Assembly (NCBI GenBank): GCA_021014945.1
Contig: MU266366.1
Span: forward strand, 94,579-158,578
DNA length: 64,000 nt
Reading direction: 5' to 3'
From: Leucogyrophana mollusca
Lineage: Eukaryota; Basidiomycota; Agaricomycetes; Boletales
Shown here: positions 45,606 through 56,290 of the stretch, in pieces
How the letters are laid out: each line of letters opens with the position of its first letter
Position numbering within the stretch: position 1 is the first letter of the stretch
Notes under the pieces: generated by a model
What the model was told of the DNA's origin: nothing
Database searches by the model: none
What the model saw: only the letters and a program-made list of their open reading frames with translations
Position numbers and translations under genes: made by a program

Positions 45606-45930
45606 CACGAATAGTATTGCGTTCCCCTAGTTAACGAAACCCCGGAGATGTGTCCTCAATACAAGTATGGGCTTAGGTTTGTGAGTGATGTCGATGGCTT
45701 ATCGTTTCTCAGGAATGATACCGTAGATGGTATCCTTCCCGCTGTCCTCCCAAATCGCCCTTCAACGGTAGTCACAGGTGAGCGCTTTAACACTGAGCTG
45801 TTATGCAGTGGCACGAGCTTCATAGCTTGTAGGGCCCTTGATGACATCAAAGGATGGATACGAAGTAGACGGTCTACGTTGCGGGCTGGTATCCTCATCT
45901 CTGACTCTATTTGGGCACGGAACATCGCGT
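45606..45930 (+). pseudogene. Relic of REX2 exons 6-8
   Basis: Parallels 37785-38080: GTTAACGAAACCCCGGAGA, then the GATGTCGATGGCTTA and CGTAGATGGTATCC segments, CCCAAATCGCC, GTCACAGGTGAGC, and AGGGCCCTTGATGACATC. The exon 6 donor is lost (TATGGG for GTACGG), the start of exon 7 (GAGCTATGC) has become GAATGATAC, and exon 8 reads through without a donor. It directly abuts the SPP2 relic, giving a mosaic. Confidence 0.85.
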
Positions 45931-47588
45931 TAGATACGCATGTTAAGTTTAAGTCTGCTTCAGCTCCTTCGGGATACACCATGTCTGTTCGATCAGGCGC
46001 TGTCACCGAAGCAAGCAGCTTAATGGCGACGCACCTCCCATTTCTTGTATATCTCGAGCGATATGGGTCTCCATCAAGCTTCCATTCTCGGCCTGAATCT
46101 TCCCCACTTCGTCCATAAGGAGAAGCCCTGCGTCCTGAAAAAGCGCCTTTGACTGCGCAGCGTGCGTCGCCTGGCGTGTCAGTTGTGTTCGCAGCTTCAA
46201 ATCTTTGATGTCAGTGTGCTTAGATACATTTTGGGGGTGGAAGAGGTGGGTCGGAGGTATTTGGGGAGTGCAGCTTGTTGAGCAACAGAGGTCAGAATGC
46301 AGTCAGAGGGGGGGGGGGGGGCTGGTTTGTTTGGCTTGTGGGAATTTTTATTGGGGGCTGCGCCAAATCCTTTCGTTTCTTTCTGAGTGGCTGGATGGCT
46401 TCGGCTTCAGCGAAGAGGGAATCCATGTTCCCAGAAGCTCTATGCCAGGGCTGCAGATACTGTTGTATGTAAGAGTGTCGGTGATGGTCAAGGATGGGTG
46501 AATCCAGTTTTCAGATCATGTACTGTAGACACTTGCCCTGAATGATATCCCCAACCTTGGAGTCAGGCCGCCAATATACTGGAGCGCTTACCCGAGATGT
46601 GTTGTTTGTCATTGTTGAAAGCGGAAGGTCAAACATTGAACAACGATAATAAACGTCTCTTTGCGTCGCGCTGAATGCATGCAGTCGTCATAGCGTTACG
46701 AAGGTTGCTTCCGTGGCGCACGCTGTTTTCCAAAATGTCCATTTCCATCAAGTGAAGGTCCAACGCGGCCCTATTTTCAAATTAACACATGTCTCTGAAG
46801 GCGGTAAACCAAGCGCGATAGTTGGTGAGAACCAAGAGTGAACCAAATTTTGCCCACTGCCCTCTTCAGCGCCCCGTTCAACAATGCCGATTGCGCTGGT
46901 GTGAGCCGTGATGGTCCCTGGATACGAGCGATCGCATTCCCCTTCGAGCCCTCTTCAACTTCCCCTCCATTATCTTCTCCTGGCGCACGTCCATATTTTC
47001 GTTATGTAGTCATGGTCTATATGTACTCGTAAGCTTATTCTCTGCCTTCGCAGGGCTATAATGGGAACAATTGTTGACCTGTTCTCCATCTCTTTCCGCC
47101 ATGTCCTCAATTCCCCATTGGCTTTTGCTTTCCGGTGACCCGGAGTTCGATAACAATAATGCAGATTGCCTTGAAGGCTATCCACCGTTCGAAAGTCTCC
47201 AGTGATCCTCTTCGCTATCCTTCCATACCGGAGCACGGCACGGTTGGCCCACTGCTCGTGAGTTTTCACCGCGGGACATGGCGCCATATGGGCACCTTAT
47301 TTCTACCTGAGTCGAGCTTCGTGGTGACACTTTGGTAACTCGATCTCTTCGAACAACTGTTTATAAATAACTCGAGGCCAGAACATCAAGGTATGATATA
47401 CTTATGGACCGTATGACGTTGCCCTCTAGAGATTGGCGGTCCTCCTTCCTACCTCGTACAATGCGGCCACCTGAGCCGCTGAGCGAGAATACTCAGCGGA
47501 GAAGTAGCAGTCGGTCGACTGACCCGGCCCACCTAGCCTCCCTTCTAATTCAATACCCACCACACTGGTCACCAACTAGCAAACAGTG
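45931..47588. other. Interval without a supported gene
   Basis: No conserved domain is recognised. Short frames at 46003-46200 (minus), 46838-47032 and 47135-47338 are unsupported. A guanine homopolymer lies at 46308-46321. Confidence 0.4.
46308..46321 (+). repeat. G14 homopolymer
   Basis: Fourteen consecutive guanines in an otherwise mixed sequence. It is likely length-variable and error-prone in sequencing. Confidence 0.9.
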
Positions 47589-48683
47589 ATGGCCTCACCT
47601 CAAGTGTGGTTTAGTGCGTAATAGTTGTACAGCACTCGTATCATCCACACCTCTGACCCAGAGTTCCAGTTACGGGCGCGGCCTCCGGCTTCGGACGGTC
47701 CATGACAGAGCTGGTTCTCGCGCGGGGAGATATAGCGGTAGCAACCGCTCGCAGACCCGAACGACTATCTGACCTAGCATCCAAGTATTCCACTGACCAT
47801 CTCCTCATCGTGGACCTGGATGTTACCAAGCAAGACCAGATCAAATTGGCCTTCGCCCAAGCAAAGACATCTTTCGGGCGCATCGACGTTGTATACAATA
47901 ACGCCGCTCAGTCTGTCATCGGAGAAGTTGAATGCGTACCTGATGACCTTGCACGCAGCATCTTTGAAGTCAATTTCTGGGCAGTGGCTAATATCAGCAG
48001 AGAAGCAGTCAGATTCTTCAGAGAGGAAAATCCTTCTGGCCTGGGAGGAACGCTGCTGCAGATGTCCAGTGTCCTGGGTATGGTGGGTATCCCATGTCAG
48101 GCTCACCTTTCTGCGTGGTAAGTGTAGTTGGCCTTCTTACCTGACGCTAGTACCAAACTCGTCCCTGCCGCACCGTCTAGTAAATTCGGTAAATATCTTT
48201 TATGTGTCAACAGCTGCATGCTGAAGACCGTTGACAGCGATCGAAGGTTTCTCTGAATGCTTGAATGCAGAACTGGAGCCTGAATGGAACATCAGGGTAG
48301 GCAGTCCCCACACACGGAAATCTAATACCACAATTTACAGGCTCACTGTGACACAGGTTCTTATCATCGAACCAGGGTGGTTCCGTACCAAGATCATCCT
48401 CGAAACCCCGAGAGTTCCCAGTCACCCTGCGTATCAAAGCCCCTCTTCACATGCCATGCAAACAAGGCGTGAGATAGACACTGTTTATGACAGCGAGGAG
48501 ATTCAGGACGTCGACAAAGCCAGTATAGCTATCTACAATTTCCTGCGTTCGGGCTGTGCAGCGTTGAGGCTACCATTAGGAAAGGATAGTATTCATGAGA
48601 CAGAGCAGAAGATCGCCAGGTTGACAGATACTGTGAAGGACTGCAGGAAGTGGTCGGAGGATCTAGCATTTGATAAAGTCTAA
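47589..48683 (+). CDS. Short-chain dehydrogenase/reductase with altered active site
   Basis: Exons 47589-47613, 47670-48117, 48181-48188, 48238-48296 and 48357-48683 give 288 aa. The N-terminal cofactor motif is TGAASGFGRS, followed by ATARRPERL (Arg after strand 2 suggests NADP) and DVTKQDQIKLAF. YNNAAQS is the NNAG equivalent, and MSSVLGMVGIP carries the catalytic Ser. The Tyr-x-x-x-Lys site reads LSACK: Lys is present but the Tyr position is Leu. This segment depends on an 8-nt exon (48181-48188) flanked by AG and GT; without it the frame cannot reach AIEGFSECLNAEL. The PGWFRTK segment and the C-terminus follow the classical-SDR layout common in Agaricomycetes. Substrate is unknown, and activity may be lost or changed. 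Confidence 0.82.
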
Positions 48684-48842
48684 TATCACGTTGCCGTCTC
48701 ACAATCATAGAGCTATTGCAGGAGAATTAATCACAAAATGACCATAGCTTAGTATATCCCGCAAGATTCAGAAAGGTTCCAATAGAAGAGGTATGACATG
48801 CTGGTTCAAGAAATTCAGAAAACGTGCCCGATGTGCAGTCAG

Positions 48843-50362
48843 TCACGCTGGAATGTTGATGTGCAAAGCCTCCTGGAATAAAACGGGGCGCGAGATTACA
48901 ATCCGGCCGGGCTCCAAGTCTTCTGCGCCCGAGAGCTCGTCCAGGCGGTCGTTACTTTCCTGTAGGTTGAACAAGATACGAGATGCCAGCACGCTGTGCG
49001 CGACGACTTGCGGTCTGTCAAGCTTATTAGAACGCTGGTTCGGCCAGGACACTTGAAGAGAACACACGTATCAAGCATGTCGCTGTATGCCAGCTAGGAA
49101 CCATAGTTTTCTTTGGTCGCATCCTTGATCTGTTATCCGAGCCACGAACTTACCGGGAGAGAAGCGTCAACTATGACATTCGCCGCTGATACCACTGAGG
49201 ATGAGAAAATCCGGTTCGGCGATAAACACACATTCAGAAAGTAAGGGTGCTCACACATGATGGACAGCGTATAAAGCATCCCGTCTCGATAAAGTGTTTT
49301 GATGATCGCGCTGCTTGCATCATGATAGTGACGATATCTCTTGAATATTATTAGGCTCATGATAACTGAGATACATCTACATTTAGCAAGGAACATCAGA
49401 GACCAGGATGGAAGATACTGACCCATCTCGTAGAGCATCAAGAGTCCGTATGGAATAGCGCTGCTTCGTGCTCCTTCAAAGGTGCAGAGAAGCGATTCTG
49501 AGGTAAAGACAGCTTGTCAGACATAATTTGAAAGGTGGAGAAAGGGCAGGGTAGCGTACGTCCAGGATTATTCAAATTTATTGGAGCGGCGCTGACGATG
49601 ATGGCTGCAGCCAGTGTAGCCTGGGGAGAGTTTGAACAAACTAGCATCTGCCATGCACCAATTTTCACTTACCACGCTGTATGTCAGCAGGACTGCAAGA
49701 AATCTCTTACTGCGCCCCCAGAATGCATAAGTTCGTAATATCAGGAGACCTAGAGCGAGTATTAGATGACCCCAGAGCGCGAAGCTAAGGGCAGGACGGC
49801 ACATTCTGCAAAAATGATGCTCAATGAACGTGCACCTGTTTCATTGACATTAGGACGTCGGGATCTCATCAGAGAAACAAGCACACAAACAAACCGCTTG
49901 AGACATCACCGAATGGTGCGCACTGTGAGGTGGGGGCATCATGCCTCACCATTATAATGAAGAGTAATACTCAAAGCCACTTACGTTCGTCTCATGTGAA
50001 TTCGCAGCGGCTGTTCAACCCAATCAGAACGAGGCCAGGGAGTGGATCTATGGGCAGCAAAGTCCAAGTCATCTTACCGTAGGCGGTCATAAGGGCACCC
50101 GCAAAGGGTACATAGCGCGACAACACAAACAATATTCTCGGCGGTCCCCACTTTCTTCCCCAAGTCAATCGAACCTGCCTTGAAGTCAGGATGGCAGGAC
50201 TTTTGATGATGTAGGTCGAAATTTACTTCAGCTTCGAAGGTGACACAATAGTCAAATATCTGCTCAACAATGACTCGTCAGAGAACCCCAGCCATGCAAT
50301 GGTCGAAGGGCGCTCACCAAGACTGCAGCGGCAGCGACTTTTGGCGCAATCAGCTCAACCAT
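48843..50362 (-). CDS. DUF6533-type multi-pass membrane protein
   Basis: Minus-strand exons recognised with confidence: 50362-50318, 50259-50227 and 50174-50078, then an exon ending near 49980, one around 49855-49680 and several between about 49660 and 48843. The N-terminus MVELIAPKVAAAAVL, IFDYCVTFEAE, VRLTWGRKWGPPRILFVLSRYVPF is the DUF6533 signature (DY..TF..E...W..KW...K.LF...RY.PF). Later helices include ALWGHLILALGLLILRTYAFWGRSKRF, TLAAAIIVSAAPINL, and a final VVAHSVLASRILFNLQES tail. These orphan proteins with about seven helices are greatly expanded in mushrooms and have no known function. Internal exon borders between 49980 and 49070 are approximate. Confidence 0.72.
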
Positions 50363-51340
50363 GTAGCCGTGCTTGTAAACTTATTGAAAGGCATGCGCAC
50401 CATTGAAGTACTGAAAAAAATAACAGTCAGGATGAGGGAATGATAACGCGAGGCCAAGTCAAACGCACCTTCGAAGTTTGAAGACCTACAGGATCGGTCA
50501 TGCTTTACTGGTCCTTCACCGCGATAGGTCAGCTGCACTATATAATAGACACAGCATGGTGACTCCTAGCTGCGCCCCCCACGGGCTTTAATCATGATGG
50601 TGCGAATCGGACCGTGGATGCCTTCCTAAGCTTCAAAGTTTAATTTTGATTTGGGACATTCTAAGAATGACAACTACTTCATGGGGTGTATCAGGCTCCC
50701 CATTGGTCTCCGGAGGCACTGGCAACAGGATTCGGGTGCACTGATAGAGCCCAAATATGATCAACAAACATCAGCGGATGTTCGCAACACCCCGGTCTCC
50801 ATTAGAACTTAGAAACGTCACATCGATTCGACTTCCCAGCCATACCTAAATGTAGTGCGGAACAACGGCTGAGTCAAATTCGAGTTGCACTGCATCCTTG
50901 ATTCCACCATGATTAGACGATGTGCTAACGCCGAGGAATGTTGAGCCGAGGATGGGGCGTTATTTAATCGATGGTCCCCTGCTCTCCAGCGGAGTAATCA
51001 TTGCCGACAAATGGAGACCGATGATCTCGCCTGTCTCTGATCCATCCTTACCGGGGACAGCCAGCGTAAGATAGTGATGAATTGTTGAATTATTCAATGG
51101 CAGGTGCCTGTTCCCGTTGAGGGCTGCCAGTCCCGAGCTGGCGGCAGACCTAGTGTGCGACATGGGATGTGTGATGACACAAACACAGGTTTCACAAATA
51201 CATCCCACCTGTGGAATCAACACAGGCAACGTGAGCGCCAACCGCGTTGACTGGACAACCCACACGACTCACCACTTCTCCAGCTTGTGGACCTTAGGCC
51301 AGCCTGAACTCCAGGACAGCCGACTCAGCCAGGTCGTAGA
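50363..51340. other. Interval without a supported gene
   Basis: It holds the presumed promoter of the DUF6533 gene and a 101-codon minus frame (50960-51265) without recognisable features. Nothing else is seen. Confidence 0.4.
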
Positions 51341-51344
51341 AGAA

Positions 51345-51425
51345 CGAATTCATTGAGGCTCCCCTATCTCCTTGGTCTACACCGAGCTCTAGCACCAATA
51401 TCCAGCCATAACCCCTGATTGGAAT
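51345..51425 (+). pseudogene. Second relic of REX2 last exon
   Basis: GAACGAATTCATTGAGG, CTCCCCTATCTCCTTGG and TCTACACCGAGCTC match the end of REX2 exon 9 (38105-38160). The spacer beyond matches the REX2 to membrane-gene spacer and leads into family member 3. Confidence 0.8.
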
Positions 51426-51563
51426 GGCAATGCGTATTAGCGAATGCGCCAGGGTTCAATCAACTACAAGTGAACTAAACTTAGTGTATAAATTATGAGA
51501 CTGCTTCCTGTAAGGAAAGTGCCTAAAAATGCCCCCGCTTTGTGACAGGCATCGTTTACGAGA

Positions 51564-52808
51564 CTAAAGTGTCTCGGAGGACTCCAAGTCATCACTTTCT
51601 GACTGAGGATTGGGTGCGAATTTGACAGTGGACAGAGCAGGATCCGTCGTCCGAGTCCAAGCCAGGCCTCGAGAGACCCTATAAATGAGGAGAAGCGGCG
51701 CTATAATCTTCACGACACTGTAAGTGTAGAAACTGTGACATATTGGAGGTGTCATACCTGCGCATGTGGTAAGGAGGCAACAAACGCGTACTGGATTGGA
51801 TTTCCGACGACATAGAGGATCACAAATATCAGAGACCACAGAGCGTACAACCCAGATGATTCAATCGTCATGGTCGCAATACTAGTATATGGAGATGCAT
51901 GGTCCGGGCCTGCGACAGAATCGTCAGTTAGCTGCTTTCGAAGGCTGGATGAATATATATATTCTCACCAAGGGTTCTATCCAGCCACCTCTTATGCAAA
52001 TACAGTCTGGCCACAATTGAAATTGTCGCGATGACACTTTGTGAAAGAGAGAGAGCGTAATAAGACACAGAATAGTGTATCGTTAGTGCTGAGTAGAATT
52101 GCTGATTTGCCGCAGCTGAGAGGATCGCAACAAAGATGCCCACAGCTGGCCGACGAATACAGAAGATCATCAGTCATGAATGTGCAGAAGCGTACAAAGC
52201 AACATGCGCATACCGATGTTACCAACAAACAAGGTGGACGGAAAGATGATTACCCATTTCCTGTAGCGTGAACCGTAGTAGAGCACAAACAATCGCCACA
52301 GCTACACGAGGGGTCGCGTTAGTCAAGAGATAACCGAGTATATGGCCGACTGACTCACAACTAGACAATCCGCCATCCAATTTGAGATAAGATAACTTGC
52401 TGCCCCCATCTGAGGGATTGGGTCATGCCAGAGGGTGTCAATGTAGGCTAGAGGCCCACCAGGAAAATTATCATGACCGATGTAGGAGACTTGCGCGTCC
52501 CAAACGGAGGCAATGGTGTGAAGCGTTCCAAGAATAAACAACGTTGAGATATAGACGAGGAGACACCATGTGCGGAATCGTGTGGGCTGAGGCAACGTGG
52601 AGATGCGGGGACCTCGTAGCAAGGATCTTGCGCAAACAAAGTAGAGTGATGACATCACTCCGTACGTGATTCCAGGGATGACAGTGCTGCTGATGAGGAA
52701 AACTTTCTCGATATATGGGTCCGAGGATATTTCAGTGGTTGCAGCATATGTGATGGAGCGGGGAGGCATACCAGAATGCGATGGTTCATGGGATGATTGG
52801 ACGTTCAT
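51564..52808 (-). CDS. Seven-helix membrane protein family, member 3
   Basis: Exons 52808-52359, 52301-52214, 52145-51969, 51909-51758 and 51707-51564 (450, 88, 177, 152, 144 nt) give 336 aa from MNVQSSHE, exactly the lengths of member 1. Helices and motifs are as in member 1: TVIPGITYGVMSSLYFV, NWMADC, ALSLSQSVIATISIVARLY, and RGLAWTRTTDPALS. The third exon begins with A-V-G-I where member 1 has A-M-G-I. Frame and splice sites are intact. It is closest to member 1 in sequence and carries a similar REX2 relic on its 3' side, so it came from the same duplication process. Confidence 0.82.
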
Positions 52809-53370
52809 TAAGAGGCTGGCTTCCGAAGGGAAGGGGCAGGGCCTACGACTAGAGATACCCTTGTTCCCGCAGAACACGCATCAAGAGCGATGAGTCCATC
52901 ACCCGGAATGGTGAGGTGCCAGTGCTCGCAACCAAAATGTTAGTGACCAGCGCGTTGAAGATTCAGTATTTGGGCTGAGTCACACAGTAGATAATTCGAG
53001 TACTGCACTCATACTAGCTATATAGAGTCAGGCGGTCGTAAAAATCAAAATAGCCAGTGCACTCAACGCTCTGATCAACCAGGTGACATACAACCCCTGG
53101 GCTTTGTCCACCTATCCCTCGAAAGACAACTGGCGAACGGAAAACTTACCCTCTGAGTCAGATCGGAGGGGGGAAGGTTAAGGGAGGGGAAACCTACAAT
53201 ACTCTATGTATGTCAAATGTATGTACTTGCAGTATACAAATATGTTCTTCGAGCCAGTGATCTCCATCAAGACACATGCCAACCGACAATCTATACCTCA
53301 AGTTGTGTGCACATGAATATTTAAATTAACATCCTGCGAGTGAGCAAATAGGGCCCACTACTTGGGCACG
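52809..53370. other. Spacer between family member 3 and SPP2
   Basis: The left part resembles the 5' flanks of members 1 and 2 (TTTGGGCTGAGTC). The right part (53060-53370) is the source or sister of the relic at 45290. No gene is seen. Confidence 0.45.
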
Positions 53371-54881
53371 TTACCTATCCCGTCGACTCGGACGATCACC
53401 ATCTCTATCCCTATCCCTGTCAGAGGTTTCCCTCCGCCTATCCCTGTCATCATACTCCCTTCCTTTTCCCCTATCGTCGTAATCCCTCCGCCGGTCTCGA
53501 TCCCTGTCGCCATAGTCCCGCCGTTTGTCGCGGTCGTCATAGTCCCTCCGCTTGTTCTTCTCCCTGCCATCACGATCGTAGTCCCCCCGCTTGTCTCTGC
53601 TATCCCTCTCCGGCGAGCGTGACGTCCTCCGACTCCCGCGCGCACTCACATCCCTGCTCCCGCGCGCACTCACATCCCTGCTCCCGCGCGCACTCGCATC
53701 CCTGCTCTCACTTTCCCTCCTACTCCCACTTCCGCTCCCACCTTCGCGCTCCCTCCTGCTTCCACTCCCGCCAGCCCCACCCTCACCCTCCCGTTTTACC
53801 ACAGGCACATACCGCTTCGCGTCCTCCCTCCTCTTCCGCCTCTCCCTCTCTTTCTTCGTACTCCCATCATCCTCCGCCTCCCTCTCTTTCGCGCCGATTC
53901 CCAGTAACGCAGGGCGCGCAACGGGTAAATATGGCTCGATCAAACCCTTCCTCCCATTCCCCTCGCCTTTTCCCTTGCCATCCGCACCGCCCTTACCCTT
54001 AAACCGCTCCGAATTACTTGCCACAGTCCCTTCGACCCAGCCCATCCCTCGCAGCATCGCCGCGCCAAACTGCGCAATCGGAACACGGGCGTAGTCGTCG
54101 GGGGTGGGGAGATCAGGGAGGGCACCGACGTCTTGGAGGTAGGCGTCGTCTTCTGTGGGGGCTGGGATGGGGGCGATGTCTGCGAGGGGGACGTCGTCGC
54201 CTGCGAGGAGAGCGCGGAGGGCTTTTTGGTCGTCCGTCTCCGTTTCTGCTTCGTCTTTTGGTGCGGCGGGTGGGGTGGGGGGCGGAGACATCTTCACGTC
54301 CTCCCCGTCACCCTCGAGCTTCATGCGCTTGTGGAGCCCACTAAGCTGTGGGCCTGAATTTATGGCATCACGCGTCCCGAGCCCGCCGACGCTGCCGTCC
54401 TTACCCGTCGAGGCTCGAGCAGACTCGGGGGCGTAGAGCTTGAGCTGGCGCCGGCGCCGTGCTGCTTCACGCCAGTCAGGGTTGGACTGCGCGGGGATGA
54501 CGAGCGGGCCTTGCGGCTGTTCGGGCTTGTTCTTGGATTTGCGGTGGCTAGGACGGGCTTTTGTGAGCTGAGAATCGGGTACGGTAGATTGGACAGGCCA
54601 CAGGCTAAGAAGGGAGGAGGGGGAAGAAAATAAGGTACGCACCGCTGGACGCTGACTTTGTCAAAGCCTGATACAAGCTCTTCGTCTGACGAATGGCCGC
54701 TGTCGTCGTCGTCGTCTCCTTCTGCGGCACCGTTTTGGAATATTATACCGGTCTCGCCGTCGTCATCTGATTCGTCTCGTGAGCTGAAGGTGCGTGGTGA
54801 GCCGGCGAGGGGTGTCCCGGCCGCAGAGGCAAGGCGGGAGACGGGCGTCGGCCTACGGACGGTGAAGGACACCTTGGACAT
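53371..54881 (-). CDS. SPP2: G-patch pre-mRNA splicing factor SPP2 (GPKOW-like)
   Basis: Exons 54881-54657 and 54567-53371 give 473 aa from MSKVSFTVRRP. SPP2/GPKOW activates the DEAH helicase Prp2 during the B-act to B* spliceosome transition. Diagnostic features are the N-terminal KVSFTVRRPTPVS, the GPLVIPAQSNPDW segment, the acidic linker, and the G-patch-like core YARVPIAQFGAAMLRGMGW with the preceding PTPDDY. The C-terminal third is an Arg/Asp/Glu-rich tail with three near-identical SARGSRD units, followed by RRDYDDRD-type repeats, typical of splicing factors. The exon 1 donor is GTCAGC; a downstream GTGCGT would break the frame. Its start codon is 127 bp from that of ISA2, transcribed the opposite way. 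A relic of its 3' end lies at 45290. Confidence 0.88.
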
Positions 54882-55008
54882 CGTTGGAGGTGGTGGTGCA
54901 CTGCAGTGTTGTGCTGTCACGTGGACCTGGGATAAGATATTCGATTAATAACTATTGCTAAATTAGTAATCCTGTTTTGGAGTAACTGCAGGCTCGCTGT
55001 GTACGACG
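54882..55008. promoter_or_regulatory. Short divergent promoter region SPP2/ISA2
   Basis: 127 bp separate the two start codons. The AT-rich stretch near 54945-54965 (ATTAATAACTATTGC) could serve either direction. No canonical TATA box is placed appropriately for both genes. Confidence 0.45.
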
Positions 55009-55683
55009 ATGTCGACGTTCTTGAGACGACCGCTCTTCCATTCGTGTATTAGACTAGCGCAGCGGCGTACGTTCCCCACACGGTCGTTCTCGCTGTCCCT
55101 GCCACGCCATGCCGCACTCGCCCAACAACCCCGGAAAGAGCCGACCGTGCTCATCGTCTCCCCTACACCTGCCCAGCTCCAGGAGGAAGAGCTAGACGTC
55201 GAGCCTATACCACCCGAGGATGCACACATAGACATCACAGACCGTGCTGCAGAGGTACGCAGTCCCAGTCCCGCTGCACTCACGATAGGCTCATGCCGTG
55301 ACCACAGCAACTCCGCTCCATCGCGACTCGCGAGAACAACGACCAGGCTGCGCTGCGCATAGCAGTTGAGTCTGGTGGATGCCATGGCTACCAGTACAAG
55401 ATGGAGCTGTCGTCACAACGAGCACCGGATGACTAGTGCGTCTTTGTTCTTTCTGTCTTTCCTTTTCCAATCCACCCGCTCATGTCATTCGTGAAGCCAC
55501 TTCACCCACCCCACGATATCACCCTCAAATCTCTACATAGACGCCGTTTCCCTCGCGCTCCTCAATGGATCCACCATCGACTACGCTACAGAGCTCATCG
55601 GGAGCTCGTTCCGCATATCCGAAAACCCGCAGGCAAAGGGAAGTGGGTGTGGTTGTGGAGTCAGTTGGGAGCTGAAGGAGTAG
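55009..55683 (+). CDS. ISA2: Mitochondrial iron-sulfur cluster assembly protein ISA2
   Basis: Exons 55009-55254, 55308-55435 and 55497-55683 give 186 aa. The first about 50 residues are Arg/Ser/Leu-rich with no acids (MSTFLRRPLFHSC..RRTFPTRSFSLSLPR), a mitochondrial presequence. The A-type scaffold domain has its three conserved cysteines in SGGCHGYQYKMEL and GSGCGCGVSWEL. ISA1, ISA2 and IBA57 together build 4Fe-4S clusters for aconitase and lipoate synthase. The Gly-Cys-His-Gly-Tyr-Gln-Tyr form of the first cysteine motif marks ISA2 rather than ISA1. The last intron uses a GTGAAG-type acceptor; the phases fit. Confidence 0.92.
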
Positions 55684-55920
55684 CATTCATTCAACAGTGT
55701 CGAAACGAGCATCGCGGCTCGTAAGCATCTGTATGTCTCTTAGCTTATATCCCTCGTGATTTTCGACACTCATTTCCCTCTCCCCCCAAAGTAGTAGTTA
55801 ACCTCACATGTATGCATATATCTATACATCCAATATCACAACACATCGCTCTGTCACCCTGTCTCCGTGGCATCTCCCCTTCACGCTAATGGATCTTCAA
55901 TATCGCATCAAAAGCTGACA

Positions 55921-56290
55921 GGGGCGGAAACCGCAAAGACCAAACACTCGATGTGTTATGGTCTGATACCGACAATGCGTGTCTTGTGCTATCCATGCCT
56001 ATAGACCTATGGGCGATCAGGGGCTACATGGACCTGGTATGCACTCCGTTTTCTGTTCTATCGCCTTGGAGCTGACGAAACATCTTTAACAGAGCTTCCA
56101 GCGCGCAATGGAACAGGAAGACTGGGATTTGTTTCTAAGTTACACTCGCAGAGTGAGAAAACTGGGATGCTCTCCGCATGTGGTATGAACCGGGAGATTT
56201 ATCGCTGGCGTCAACCAGGACCCTGAGGACCCATCGAATATAGACTTCGCTGAGTCGTACCAGGTATGCCCCCATCTACCCAATGACGCA
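55921..56290 (+). pseudogene. Fragment resembling an F-box-type protein
   Basis: LPIDLW-like text (MPIDLWAIRGYMDL), then an intron at about 56038 and EQEDWDLFLSYTRRVRKLGCSPHV, follow the pattern of the expanded agaricomycete F-box/WD-less proteins (..W.RF..Y..RVR.L). The frame stops soon after, and no F-box or leucine-rich region is present on either side. It is either a truncated relic or a chance resemblance. Confidence 0.35.
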
